A stretch of 64,000 nt of DNA, from assembly GCA_964410675.1 (NCBI GenBank), contig CAYPIB010000003.1:20055-84054 (forward strand), in the 5' to 3' direction. A program made the position numbers and the translations under genes. Each line of letters opens with the position of its first letter. The stretch's first letter is position 1. Below, piece by piece: positions 8,566 to 18,800 of this stretch. Source of the stretch: RGIG3040 sp964410675. GTDB taxonomy: Bacteria; Bacillota; Clostridia; Lachnospirales; Lachnospiraceae. The notes beneath the pieces are model-generated. The model saw only the letters and a program-made list of their open reading frames with translations. It searched no databases and was not told the origin of the DNA.

Positions 8566-8592
8566 ATTTCGGCAAAGGATAACAATTTCTTA
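8566..8592 (-). promoter_or_regulatory. Sigma-28 (SigD/FliA-type) promoter
   Basis: On the minus strand TAAG (8589-8592) is followed by 15 bp and GCCGAAAT (8566-8573). This matches the flagellar sigma pattern TAAA-N15-GCCGATAT with one mismatch in each box and exact spacing. It lies between the end of the ABC permease gene and the DUF6240-like gene, so it would drive DUF6240-flagellin-fliS. Confidence 0.75.
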
Positions 8593-8622
8593 ACAAGGAT
8601 GGGATAATTTTTATTCCAATCA

Positions 8623-11046
8623 CTATTCTTGATATCTAATTCTTTCTACCAACGATTCTTTTTTCAAATTGCTGCTCAATATGAAAGATAGTATTAACTG
8701 CATGAATACCAGCGCAATTACCATAATAGAAATTTCTATATATGGAAGATGATATACATGTAAACCTACTATTCCACTGCCTTTTGCATAATGAAATAAT
8801 GTATAGCCAATCGGAAGTCCAATACCTAAGGCAACTAGTAATGTACCAAATGTAAAAATCATTCCCTGTATCTGCAGACTTAAATTTAACTGTCTGTTTG
8901 TCATTCCAACCGCCTGTAAAATCCCATATTCTTGTTTTTTCGTAATTACATTCATAATCATTGTATTAGCTAAATTCATGAAGCCAATAACTCCCAATAT
9001 AGCTAAAAACGCATATACGGCAGTTTTAGTCATTTTTGTAGAAACTACGGCTTGTTTTAATGATTGTTGGAATTCATTCATGACTACATGCTCTGTTCCC
9101 ATTAAAATCTGCTCCAATTGTTCTTTTACACCAGGTATACTTTCCTCTGAACAATCTATCCATATTTCACTGATACAAGAATGATTAAAGTTCATTTTTT
9201 CAAAGGTATCCTGTGTCATAACCCAATCTCCTGAAATTCTGCCAAAAGACCCGGCCAATCTGCCTTTAAACAGTTCTTGCTTGGTTCCATCAAATAAGTC
9301 AAATTCTACTTCCTGATTAATCGAATATCCCATGTCCTCCATAAAGTGCGACCATCCATAGAGAATTTCTCCATTTTTCGATGCTTCATCATAATCCAAT
9401 GTTCCAAGCTCTTTACTGGAATCTGCTTGAAATTCAAAGTCTTCTCTATCTAACACTGTGACTGATTCATTCTGTCCATTAATTCTGGCAACTAGGCGAT
9501 TTCTTGTTTTTATATCTGTAACACCATCAATTGCTTTTATTTTTTGAATCAGCTCTTCATTTAATGGATTCTCCTTTAAAATATTGTCCAAATTATTTTG
9601 AGGATATGCTGTATCGTTCAGATAGTAGTATAATTCAATCATAAACTGACCATGCTCTATATGTTCCCTGGCAATATATTCTTCATCAACATTTCCAACA
9701 AGGTTTGCTAAGATGACAAATAAAATACAGGACATTCCCATTGTCAAAATGGTTGTAAACGTTCTCTTTTTGTTTCCGCTAATATTTGCCATTGCAAGAC
9801 TGGTTATTTTTACTTCCTTTTTTCCTTTTCGAATGCCCGAACTTTTACTCTCTGTTGATTCCAGAAATCGAATGGCTTCAATCGGAGAAATTCTTCCAAC
9901 AATTTTCATCGGCTTTCTAAGAGCAAGGCAGACTGTAATAAGTGCCAAAGCTGTACTTAATAATAACATCGGTATCGAAAAGGTAGATACTCTAACGACT
10001 TCTATTCCTGCTTGGAGCTCATTTGACTGCTTTATCAGCCAATCAAATGTAAATTGTGACAGTACCGCTCCCAAAAAAAGTCCTGCCGGTATGCTAACCG
10101 CCGCAAGGAGCATTCCTTCTCTGAAAATTATCTTACGCATTTGTTTTTTGGTTGCTCCAAGCGCCTTAACTTTTCCATATTCTTGTATTTTCTGAGCAAT
10201 TCCCACTTGAAAGATATTATATATAACAACTACAGAAAAAAGCATGACACAAACTGCAATAATCCCACATATCGTAATTGTCTCTATTCCCGGTTCCAAC
10301 ATAAACATCAAGTAATAAGCATTTTCCTTTACTTGGTTTTCTTTAATGCCGCATTTCTCAGCGAGATCAATCAATACCTCCTCTGCATTATCAGTTGTAA
10401 TTGGTACAGAATCATTTAATAAGAAATATAATGTGTAAATTCTATCCTCCGGCTTTATATGAGATTCATGAAAGTCCTTTGAAACGCATCCCGTAATCGA
10501 TGATGTTTCAAGTCCATTATCAACGTCCTTAATAATTCCGCTGACAATAAAAGTAGTAACCTCAAACTTCTGCGATAGACCCGATCGAAATGGCAGTGAA
10601 ATTTCGTCACCTAATTTTACGTTTTCATAACCAATTTCCCTAAAAAAAGACTTTTGTGCTGCAATTTCATCTATTTTTTCAGGATATTTTCCTTCCTCAA
10701 ATCGTTCCGTCATATTTGTAAGCTCTAAATTTGTCTCATCTGCATATAATAATCTCGCTGGCAGCTCGTTTTTTATCTCTCCTACAATTGCCATTTTTCC
10801 GAGTTTTGTAAACTCACTTCTTTGTCTTACCTGCTCAATCTGTTCTTCTGTTACAGCACTGAATGTACCATAATAATTTCCATATAATTTAGGTGCATTT
10901 AATCTTTCATACTTTATCAAGCCTCTGGCATAGGAACAAATAACTGTTAATAAAATAGTAGCAAGACAGATAGTTGTTATCGTTAAAATACTTCTCACTT
11001 TATTTTTTTTATTATTACTTAATGCTAACTTAGTTATCGTTTTCAT
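8623..11046 (-). CDS. FtsX/MacB-type ABC transporter permease
   Basis: The 807-residue permease has the two-FtsX-domain layout of exporters acting on peptides, lipids or antimicrobials. There is one N-terminal span (about 19-40), a large extracellular domain, a first FtsX block with three spans (about 255-375), a fourth span near 430-450, a second extracellular domain, then a last FtsX block near 680-790. Both FtsX blocks show the family's coupling motif (QKIQEYGKVKALGATKKQM and TKKQEYGILQAVGMTNRQL), which contacts the ATPase. It overlaps the ATPase gene by 4 bp (ATGA-type), so the two are translationally coupled. Location after a response regulator/kinase pair suggests a stress-induced peptide or envelope-stress exporter, but the substrate cannot be read from sequence. 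Confidence 0.9.
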   Translation of the reverse strand: MKTITKLALSNNKKNKVRSILTITTICLATILLTVICSYARGLIKYERLNAPKLYGNYYGTFSAVTEEQIEQVRQRSEFTKLGKMAIVGEIKNELPARLLYADETNLELTNMTERFEEGKYPEKIDEIAAQKSFFREIGYENVKLGDEISLPFRSGLSQKFEVTTFIVSGIIKDVDNGLETSSITGCVSKDFHESHIKPEDRIYTLYFLLNDSVPITTDNAEEVLIDLAEKCGIKENQVKENAYYLMFMLEPGIETITICGIIAVCVMLFSVVVIYNIFQVGIAQKIQEYGKVKALGATKKQMRKIIFREGMLLAAVSIPAGLFLGAVLSQFTFDWLIKQSNELQAGIEVVRVSTFSIPMLLLSTALALITVCLALRKPMKIVGRISPIEAIRFLESTESKSSGIRKGKKEVKITSLAMANISGNKKRTFTTILTMGMSCILFVILANLVGNVDEEYIAREHIEHGQFMIELYYYLNDTAYPQNNLDNILKENPLNEELIQKIKAIDGVTDIKTRNRLVARINGQNESVTVLDREDFEFQADSSKELGTLDYDEASKNGEILYGWSHFMEDMGYSINQEVEFDLFDGTKQELFKGRLAGSFGRISGDWVMTQDTFEKMNFNHSCISEIWIDCSEESIPGVKEQLEQILMGTEHVVMNEFQQSLKQAVVSTKMTKTAVYAFLAILGVIGFMNLANTMIMNVITKKQEYGILQAVGMTNRQLNLSLQIQGMIFTFGTLLVALGIGLPIGYTLFHYAKGSGIVGLHVYHLPYIEISIMVIALVFMQLILSFILSSNLKKESLVERIRYQE

Positions 11047-11717
11047 TGAAATTTCACCACCTGTCCATCTTCCATTATTAAAACTCTATCTGCAATTTGG
11101 GCAATTTCTTCATCATGTGTAATCATCACAATTGTCTGTCCATACTTATTCGCAGACATCTTTAAAAGTCCTATCACTTCTTCACTTGTTTTAGAATCCA
11201 GATTTCCTGTCGGCTCATCGGCAAAAATAATATTTGGTCTTGAAACAAGTGCTCTCGCAATGGCAACCCTTTGCTGCTGTCCGCCGGATAGTGTATTCGG
11301 CAAATTCTTTAATTTACTTTCTAAGCCAAGAGTAGAAATAATATCATCGACAAAAGCCCTATCTATTTTTTGACCATCTAATCCCAGCGGCAGCACTATA
11401 TTTTCCCATACATTAATAGCCGATACCAAATTATATGCCTGAAAAATAAAGCCCATTTTTCTTCTCCGTAAAACCGCCAAATCCGCTTCTGTCATACTAT
11501 ATATTTCTTTATCCTTCAGCTTAACCTTTCCTTCTGTCGGATAATCCAGCCCGCCCATCATATGTAATAATGTACTTTTTCCCGACCCAGACTTCCCAAC
11601 AATCGCCACAAATTCCCCCTGATCAATTGACAAACTTACATGATCAACCGCCTTCACTAAATTATCCCCCACTCCATAAAACTTACATAAATCCTCAGTC
11701 TCCAATATAGTTTTCAT
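11043..11717 (-). CDS. ABC transporter ATP-binding protein (LolD/MacB-like)
   Basis: The 224-residue ATPase has all expected motifs: Walker A GKSGSGKST (about 41-49), Q-loop FIFQAYNL, signature LSGGQQQRVAIARA (about 143-156), Walker B IIFADEPTG with the catalytic glutamate, and the H-loop histidine in IVMITHD. It would power the adjoining FtsX-type permease. AAAGGAGA lies about nine bases before ATG 11717. The 150 bp upstream hold the kinase terminator, so the ABC pair has its own promoter. An AATAGT-N6-ACTATT dyad lies about 30 bp before the start and could be an operator, for example for the neighbouring response regulator. It resembles the usual layout of two-component-controlled peptide-resistance exporters. 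Confidence 0.93.
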   Translation of the reverse strand: MKTILETEDLCKFYGVGDNLVKAVDHVSLSIDQGEFVAIVGKSGSGKSTLLHMMGGLDYPTEGKVKLKDKEIYSMTEADLAVLRRRKMGFIFQAYNLVSAINVWENIVLPLGLDGQKIDRAFVDDIISTLGLESKLKNLPNTLSGGQQQRVAIARALVSRPNIIFADEPTGNLDSKTSEEVIGLLKMSANKYGQTIVMITHDEEIAQIADRVLIMEDGQVVKFQ

Positions 11718-11847
11718 AATTAATAATCTCCTTTTTGTGTGTTTTAATAGTTATTTGACTATTCAGGCTTTTTCGATACCATTGCCTAAACTTGATAATA
11801 ACAATATACCCCACCAATCTTACAATACCCTTTCAAACAATAAGAAA

Positions 11848-11871
11848 AAGTCTTACATTTTCGTAAGACTT
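11848..11871 (-). terminator. Intrinsic terminator after the kinase gene
   Basis: AAGTCTTAC and GTAAGACTT form a perfect nine-pair stem with a six-base loop. On the minus strand TTTTTCTTATT follows. It separates the regulator/kinase transcript from the ABC genes. Confidence 0.8.
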
Positions 11872-11875
11872 CTAT

Positions 11876-13106
11876 CTACAGCGGTAAATTGACAATAAAT
11901 TTACTTCCCGGATATTCTTCCTTCGTTTTTCCAAAGTTTGAAGATACTCTTAAAGTTCCGTGATGCCTGGATACAATTTCTCTGGAAAGATAAAGGCCCA
12001 CACCCGAACCATCCGCCTGTCGTACTAATTCAGACGAGCCCCTGTAAAAACGTTGAAAAATTTTATGATATTGATCTTTTGCGATTCCGATACCTTCATC
12101 TGCTATTTCTATCCGAATAAAATCATTTCTCATGAATAATGATATTTTTATGACGCTTTTTGGAGGACTATATTTAATAGCATTTTCTAAAATATTGACA
12201 AATACCTCGCAAATCCAATTGGAATCATATATAATTTCAATCTCTTCCATATTATGAGTTTCTTCCATTTCAATTTCTATTTGCTTATTTAATGCCTTTG
12301 GATAAACTCGATTCACTGCCATGAGTAACGTTTCAAAGATAAATGCTTTCTTCCTATGTATTTGCACCATACCGGATTCTAGTTTGGATATTTGTAAAAG
12401 TGATGCCAAAAGAGTTTCTAATACCGTTAGCTGCAGTCTGCACCTAGTATTAAATTCTATCCGCTCTTCTTCGGATAAGTGCCTGTCCTCCAAAATAGTA
12501 AAACATGTATCGAGCGTCGCTAACGGTGTTTTTAATTGATGAGAAATATCTGTGACAAGCTCTTTTGTTTCTTCCTTTTCCAGTCTGGACTGCTCACGAA
12601 GTAATACTAAGCTCCTCTAACTGAAAATTTATTCGATAAATACTGCTCTGATTTCCCTGCATAAATACGTGCTTCGTACTGTTTTCTCTAAATGCAAGAA
12701 GACACCTTTCCACTTCTGAGAGCAGATTTTCTTTTTCCTTCTTACTTTCCTTTTTTTCTAAAAAAATAATGAAAATAAGCAGAATATAAAGAATAATCAA
12801 TACGACTGCTGTCTGTAAACAGCTATTTACAAATTCTTTTTGATATATGTTTTGTCCTTTATTAAAATAACCTTGCTGTGCAATCTTTCGTTTTCCTTCT
12901 TCAGTATTGAATTCATTACCCTTTAGAAAGTTATAAATATCTTGCTCTATTCTTTCATCTGAAGATTGCATGATAACTGCAAGAATTTCCATTTTATCAC
13001 AATATTCTTTATAAAAATGCAAGTCAAAAAAAGCATTTATTGCCAGAAAGCTTAAAAGCATTAATATATAGAAGAAAATTCTTTTTTTACGCTTCATAAT
13101 TCTCAT
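11876..13106 (-). pseudogene. Sensor histidine kinase, frameshifted
   Basis: Two pieces make one kinase of about 410 residues. The first (to about 12594) has a membrane span near the N-terminus, a roughly 70-residue extracellular loop, a second span and a linker, then ends at TGA after LEELSITS. Shifting frame near 12596-12605 restores LLREQSRLEKEETKELVTDISHQLKTPLATLD, which contains the phospho-acceptor His (codon 12539-12541), and continues through the N-box ENAIKYSP, G1 DEGIGIA and G2 GSGVGLYL. All catalytic motifs are therefore intact apart from the shift. A one-base insertion or two-base deletion explains it. Start chosen at ATG 13106, after GAGGA, overlapping the regulator gene by 20 bp. 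It could be a real knockout, phase variation or a draft-sequence error. Confidence 0.8.
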
Positions 13107-13788
13107 TGCAGTCCTCATTCCATAAATAACCTAAGCCGCGGATATTTTTAATAAATTCAGGATTTGATGGATTTTTCTCTATTTTTTCACGCAGCCTTCT
13201 AATATTCACGGCTAACGTATTTTCATCTACAAATTCACCATCCATATCAAAAACACCTTCAAGAATTTGTCTCTTTGATAAAACCTGCTTTGCATTTCTC
13301 ATAAATAAATCCAACAGCTTCCATTCATTTTTAGTCAAAGAAATTTCTTCTTTTTCAACAAACAGTTTCATTTCTGTAGGATAAAATTTTAAATTACCGG
13401 ATTGTATAAATTGAGTCCTGCCTTTTGCTTCCGTTCTTTTAAAATAGGCTTCTATTTTTAATAAAAGCACCGACAGGCTGAATGGCTTTGTAATATAATC
13501 ATCCGCTCCTGCTTCATAGCCCATTACCTGGTCAATTTCTTGATTTAGCGCCGTCAGACAAATAATATAAGCAGGATAATTTTGCCTTGAAAACTTAATA
13601 AACTCCAGCCCATTTCCATCCGGCAGATTAATATCGCAAATTATAATTTTAGGAGTGATTTCTTGTATTTTTTTCTTTGCTTCTTTTATCGTATAACAAG
13701 AACTGACCGAAAAGCCTGCCTTTTCCAAAGAAAATGAAATTCCCCTGTTCAAGCTTTCCTCATCCTCTAAAATGAGAATTTGATTCAT
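13087..13788 (-). CDS. OmpR-family response regulator
   Basis: This 233-residue regulator has a receiver domain (1-115) with acidic pocket EDEE near residue 8-11, phospho-acceptor Asp in IIICDINLPDGNG (about 53), Thr in CLTALNQ and Lys in DDYITKPFS. A winged-helix DNA-binding domain follows, with LTKNEWKLLDLFMRNAKQVLSKRQIL and the wing region VDENTLAVNIRRLREKIE. It is the partner of the frameshifted kinase, overlapping it by 20 bp. If the kinase is really dead, activity would depend on cross-phosphorylation or small phosphodonors. The likely target is the ABC exporter operon starting at 11717. The starting ATG 13788 follows AGAAGGATT. Confidence 0.93.
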   Translation of the reverse strand: MNQILILEDEESLNRGISFSLEKAGFSVSSCYTIKEAKKKIQEITPKIIICDINLPDGNGLEFIKFSRQNYPAYIICLTALNQEIDQVMGYEAGADDYITKPFSLSVLLLKIEAYFKRTEAKGRTQFIQSGNLKFYPTEMKLFVEKEEISLTKNEWKLLDLFMRNAKQVLSKRQILEGVFDMDGEFVDENTLAVNIRRLREKIEKNPSNPEFIKNIRGLGYLWNEDCNENYEA

Positions 13789-13831
13789 ATAATCCTTCTT
13801 TCTAAAATTAACTTTTTATTCTAATATTATG

Positions 13832-13881
13832 AAAGGGCTGCTATACCAGCAGTTATGTATACTGCCGGTATAACAGCCTTT
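13832..13881 (-). terminator. Long hairpin between glgB and the response regulator gene
   Basis: AAAGGGCTGCTATACCAGCAGT pairs, with a few mismatches, with ACTGCCGGTATAACAGCCTTT around a seven-base loop. It starts 18 bp after the glgB stop, so it probably ends that transcript. The T-tract on the minus strand is weak (TTTCATAATATT). Confidence 0.6.
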
Positions 13882-13899
13882 CTTTTTATAAGTATGCAA

Positions 13900-15827
13900 T
13901 TAAAATGTAAAAATCAGTGCTCCATAAGCCGGTAAATCAAAGGTTAGAGAATATTTTCTTCCATCAAATGGTTCCGGCTTTGCGGCAATTTCTTTTGGTA
14001 CTGCAGCAGCAGAACCACCAAATTTCTCATCATCACTATTTAAGAGCAGCTTGTATTTTTTCTTATTTGGGACTCCTACTTTGAAGTTAGCTCTGGCAAC
14101 CGGGGTCATGTTTAAAACAACTAACATGTTATTTTTTCGATTTGAGGCCTTACGGATATAGCTGTAGGTGCTTTTGTCGATATCGTCTGCCGCAATCCAT
14201 TCAAATCCTTCCCAGGCATTATCAATCTCGTGGAGAGCAGGATATTTATTGTATAGCTCTAAAAGCTGCTGCACATAAAGCTTCATTCCACTGTGCATTG
14301 GGTCGGAAAGACTTGACCACTCCAGTTCTTTATCCTCATCCCATTCACTATCCTGTCCAAATTCCTGTCCCATAAAGAGTAGTTTTTTTCCGGAATGTGT
14401 AAACATATAAGTATATCCAACGCGCAGATTGGCAAATTTATCAGCCGTGAAACCAGGCATTTTATTGACCATAGAACATTTTAAATGTACGACTTCATCA
14501 TGAGATATCGGTAAAATATAGTTTTCGGCATTATTATAGCTCATAGCAAATGTCATCTTATGATGGCTTCCCTTGCGCAAAATCGGATCAAGTTCCATGT
14601 AACTGCAAAAATNNNNNNNNNNTGCATCCAACCCATATTCCATTTAAACATAAAGCCAAGACCGCCCTCTTCAGCGGATTTTGTCACCTTGGGCCATGCT
14701 GTTGATTCCTCTGCAATCATTAAAGTACCCGGATGAGCCCCCTGCACAACTGAATTTAAATGCCTAAAGAATTCAATAGCCTCTAAATTTTTATTATCGC
14801 CATTTTTGTTAGCAACCCATTGTCCTTCTTTTTTGCCATAATCTAAATAAAGCATAGAAGCAACCGCATCAACGCGAAGTCCATCGATGTGAAATTCTTT
14901 TACCCAGAATAAAGCATTGGCAATGAGGAAATTTGTCACTTCTTTTCTTTCATAATTAAAAATCTTAGTACCCCAGTCCGGATGTTCTCCTCTGCGTGGA
15001 TCCGGATGCTCATATAAGCAAGTACCATCAAACTCTGCAAGACCAAATTCATCCCTGGGAAAATGTGCCGGCACCCAGTCTAAAATGACACCAATGTTGT
15101 TTTTGTGTAATTTATTAATTAAATACATAAAATCCTTTGGTGTTCCATAGCGGGAAGTCGGTGCATAATATCCCGTTACCTGATATCCCCATGAACCATC
15201 AAAGGGATACTCTGCAATTCCGATCAGCTCAAGATGAGTAAATTTCATATCTTTTAAATATTCAACAATTTTATCTGCAAATTCTCTGTAATTATAGAAA
15301 GAATTCTCTCCGTTTAAAGTCGGATGTCTCATCCAAGAACCGATTTGGCACTCATAAATTGCCATTGGCTCTTTATTAAAGTCTTTATGAATCTTCTGGC
15401 TCTGCCAAGCTCCATCGGTCCATCTAAAGCCTGATAAGTCAGAAACTCTGGAGGCATTATTGGGCCGCACCTCAGCATAATTCGCATATGGATCCGCCTT
15501 ATAAATTTTCTTGCCGCTTTTCGTTGTAATCACATATTTATAAATATCATTTTCTAAAACACCAGGAACAAATACTTCAAAAATACCGCTTATCTTTAAT
15601 TTTTTCATATTATATTCATAAATGTCCCAATCATTAAAGGAGCCTGCGACATTTACATATTGTGCATGCGGCGCCCATACTGCAAAATATACACCTTCTT
15701 TTCCATTAACAACTGTCTTATGCGCACCCAGCTTTTTGTATATATCATAATGATTTCCTTGAGTAAATAAATATTCATCGAATTCCGTAATAAATGGCTC
15801 ATCTACTGTTTTTTTACCTGATCCCAT
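13900..15827 (-). CDS. glgB: 1,4-alpha-glucan branching enzyme, interrupted by an assembly gap
   Basis: GlgB moves alpha-1,4 glucan segments onto O6 to create glycogen branches. The N-terminal CBM48 (about 30-115, YFAVWAPHAQYVNVAGSFNDWD) is followed by a GH13 barrel. Its motifs are VILDWVPAHF, GLRVDAVASML (nucleophile Asp), MIAEESTAWP (acid/base Glu) and ISHDEVVHLKCSM, and an all-beta C-terminal domain ends LPAYGALIFTF. Ten N at 14613-14622 separate two reading frames. The upstream part ends KWNMGWM and the downstream part starts FCSYMELDP; in the family these join as GWM-(N/H)-D-x-x-x-YM. Two bases in place of ten would give Met-His-Asp-Phe and exactly 640 codons. The gene is therefore probably intact. 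It is not beside other glg genes here. Confidence 0.9.
14613..14622. other. Assembly gap of ten N within glgB
   Basis: The ten N are a placeholder, not a measured length, because they leave glgB out of frame. Joining the two sides in frame needs 2 bases (or 2 plus a multiple of 3). Confidence 0.95.
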
Positions 15828-15868
15828 ATAAATCCCTCACTCATCCTTTTATCTTATTTGCAAATCTT

Positions 15869-18800
15869 TTAGTTCATAAAATCCTTTTCTCTAAGGACTA
15901 CCATATCCTCGCTGTCATAGCGCTTTGCTAAAATAATATCCATAAAATGAGAAACATTTTTTTTCTCTGCATTTGAGATTGCATAATCAACCATTTCTCT
16001 TACTTCTTCTACTGTAACAGCATGATCCACTGCCTGCATATCTGAAATTTTAGTGTAAAGTGCCAAAACACCCATTTCATCGATAGAATACTCATTTTCC
16101 TTTGCATATTCCTTTGCATAATTAATTAATCCATCGTTATCAAGTGCTTCTATACGAATTCCTGCATTAAATATAGTGACAAGATTCGGATAGGTTAATT
16201 TAAGCCTTTCCACTTCTGACTCAGTATCTTCAACGATAATAAATAGTGGCTGTCCCTTTAGTCTGTCTAAATGATATAAAAGACTACCCAATGCATCTGT
16301 TGTTAAATTACCCGCACGTTCAATAATTAAGGCGCTATTAATCAGACTGTCAAGAGTGGCTCCAATATCTTTTTCTGAAAGCAGTTCTCCGCTGATTTTT
16401 GCTGCCTTTCCAGAAAATTGAGGGTATTTTGTCTTTAATTCTATCAGAACATTTTGAGCAATGGTCTCTAAGCCGGTTCCGTGCTCGCCTGAAATAATCA
16501 TATTTCCGCTTTCTGCTTGCAGCGACATTTTATCAAGTGCATCCGCTATCTTGCTCTGGCTTTCTTTCGTTGGCGCAAAAGCAGCAAAAAGTTCTTTTTC
16601 TGATTTTGTCAAACCTCTGCTATCTGTCAGTGTGATGTCATCTGCTTCACTTAACTCTGATTTCGTCTGCGGCAAAATTACAGGATTGACGGCAACACTC
16701 TCCATCTGCTTTTTTGCTTCTCTATTCTTTAACTTGATAACTGCGATTTCTCCGGGTGTCAGTCCTGCATATTCATCCTCTGGCTCTTCTTCGATGCTGA
16801 TTGGCTCTGGCTGCTCCGGTTCAAGTGCCTTAATATAATCGGTATCCTTTAACTTAACCGGTTCCGCAATCGATACCTGCGGTGATTCTTCTATTGACTC
16901 CGGCACTATAAGAGCATCTACCAATTTTTCTTCCAAGCCTAAAATTTCCGCTGTATCAAGCAGCTTAGTTGGACTAACCGGTTCTTCCGGCTCATATATT
17001 GATTCTTGCCCGGAAACCGGCTCTTGCTCTACTACCGGTTCTTGCTCGGATATTGGTTCTTGTTCAGATATTGGTTCTTGTTCAGATATTGGCTCTTGTT
17101 CAAATATCGGCTCTTCTGCAAATATTTCTTCCTGCTCGTTATCATCAGCCTCCGCTGCCATTATATCTATATTACCAACGTCTTCGGTCTCTTCCTCGAT
17201 TGGCTCTACAGCCGCAAAAACATCCTCTGCCGGACTGATTAAATCTAAATCAGCAGCTACACTTGCCCTTGCCATTGCATCAAAATCACTAAATAACGGA
17301 CCCGTCTGCTGTTTGACGCGTGCACGCATTTCTTCAATATGCTTTTGTTCATTGGCCTTTTTCGTCTGTTCCCATTCGGCCATAATATCCGTCAAACTTA
17401 ACTGACCGGTAATTTGTTCATTTACTTTTTCTTCAAGATCCGTATCCGGGTCTGATAATTCCGCTTCTTCTTGAGGTTTTTCTTCTCCCTCTTTATCTGC
17501 TTCTGACTCTATATTTGATTCTTTTTCTTCTTCCGGGCTTGCGTCACCTGCTTCCATAGATAAGCCGTCGGCCATATTTACTTTATTTGCTGCTACGGTT
17601 TTTGCTGCTTCAGCAACCGCTTCCTCAGCCGCCGCCTTAATTGCTGACAGTGCCTCAGCCTGCTTAGCCTCCATTTGTTCCATGACAGCTATAATTGCCT
17701 TTGAAACATCATGAGGAACTGAAATTTCATCTTCCGTCTGTTGCCCAATAACTTTTAATTCTTTCGTTGTATCATTAGAAGCTTCTGATTCTAAGTCTTC
17801 CTCAAGAGCAGCATAAATCTGTTCCTCTAAATCAACAAATTCATCCGCCGGCTCTTCTATATTATCTTCGTGTTCCGGGAAGTTGTTTACTGCTATCTCT
17901 TCTTCAATCTTTTCTTCAATGGTTTCTTCTGAGGTTTCTTCTGATTGTAAAAGGGCTTCTTTCTCTTGCTTATGCTCCTCCATGGAATCTAATAAATCCT
18001 GTTCCGTAATCGGCGGAAGCTCTGCTGTATCCTGTAAAAGCGGTGCCATGATTGCATTTTTAATGGAATCATCCACAATCGCATTCATAATCGTATCACT
18101 TTGTGCTGCTTGTGAAAGCGTAGCAAAAGGCATTGCCATTGTGGCATCGATTGCCTCCATATCTTCTTCACCCATAAGAAGTGCGAGATTTTTTGCAAGT
18201 TCCTCCTGCAAGTTAATCGTATTATATTCGTTATCAACATCAATTGTTTTAACTTTGATTTCCATTTCTTCAGGTACTTCTGGCTCTTCATCCTCCTGTA
18301 CCGGTATTTCTTCACTCGTTTCTATATTTGAATCCTCTGAATCAGCCAGCGCCTTATTTATCTTCTTTGCCGGAATTTTTGAAGTTGGTCCCTGCGATGG
18401 TTCTACCGCTTTGATTTCTATTGGGAGGCCATTTTCGTCTACTTGCTGCTCCTCAGCAGGAAAAACATCAGTTTCTTCCTTTTGAAAGCGTTTATTATAT
18501 TTTTCCTGCTGATTGGGAGTCAGCGGTTGATGAAGCATTTTAAGCTCCATTGCTTTAATAACGTATTTACCTTCGCCAAACCATAAAATCAACTCATCGC
18601 ACTCTTCCACGCAACGGGTCGATAATCCAATTCGATGATAAAGATATGCCAGCTCATACGCCCATTTTTCTCTATAATCTCTCTTTTTATATTCTTCTAA
18701 AACAGCAATTCTCTCTTCTAAGCTTACATCTTGAGCTTCATAAAGACGATACTGTAAAATATACTTTCCAGTGTCCCTTGGCGCAATCTGTACGAATTCT

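Noticed and set aside
14553..14643. Two separate overlapping amylase genes
   Set aside because: The split comes from the ten-N gap; both parts belong to one branching enzyme.
16999..17242. Antisense open frames across the EQEPIS repeats
   Set aside because: They arise from the tandem repeat on the opposite strand; their composition is repetitive and there is no ribosome site.
17883..18485. 200-codon Ser-rich open frame antisense to the TPR protein
   Set aside because: It mirrors the Glu/Ala-rich acidic linker on the other strand, and lacks a start signal or domain.
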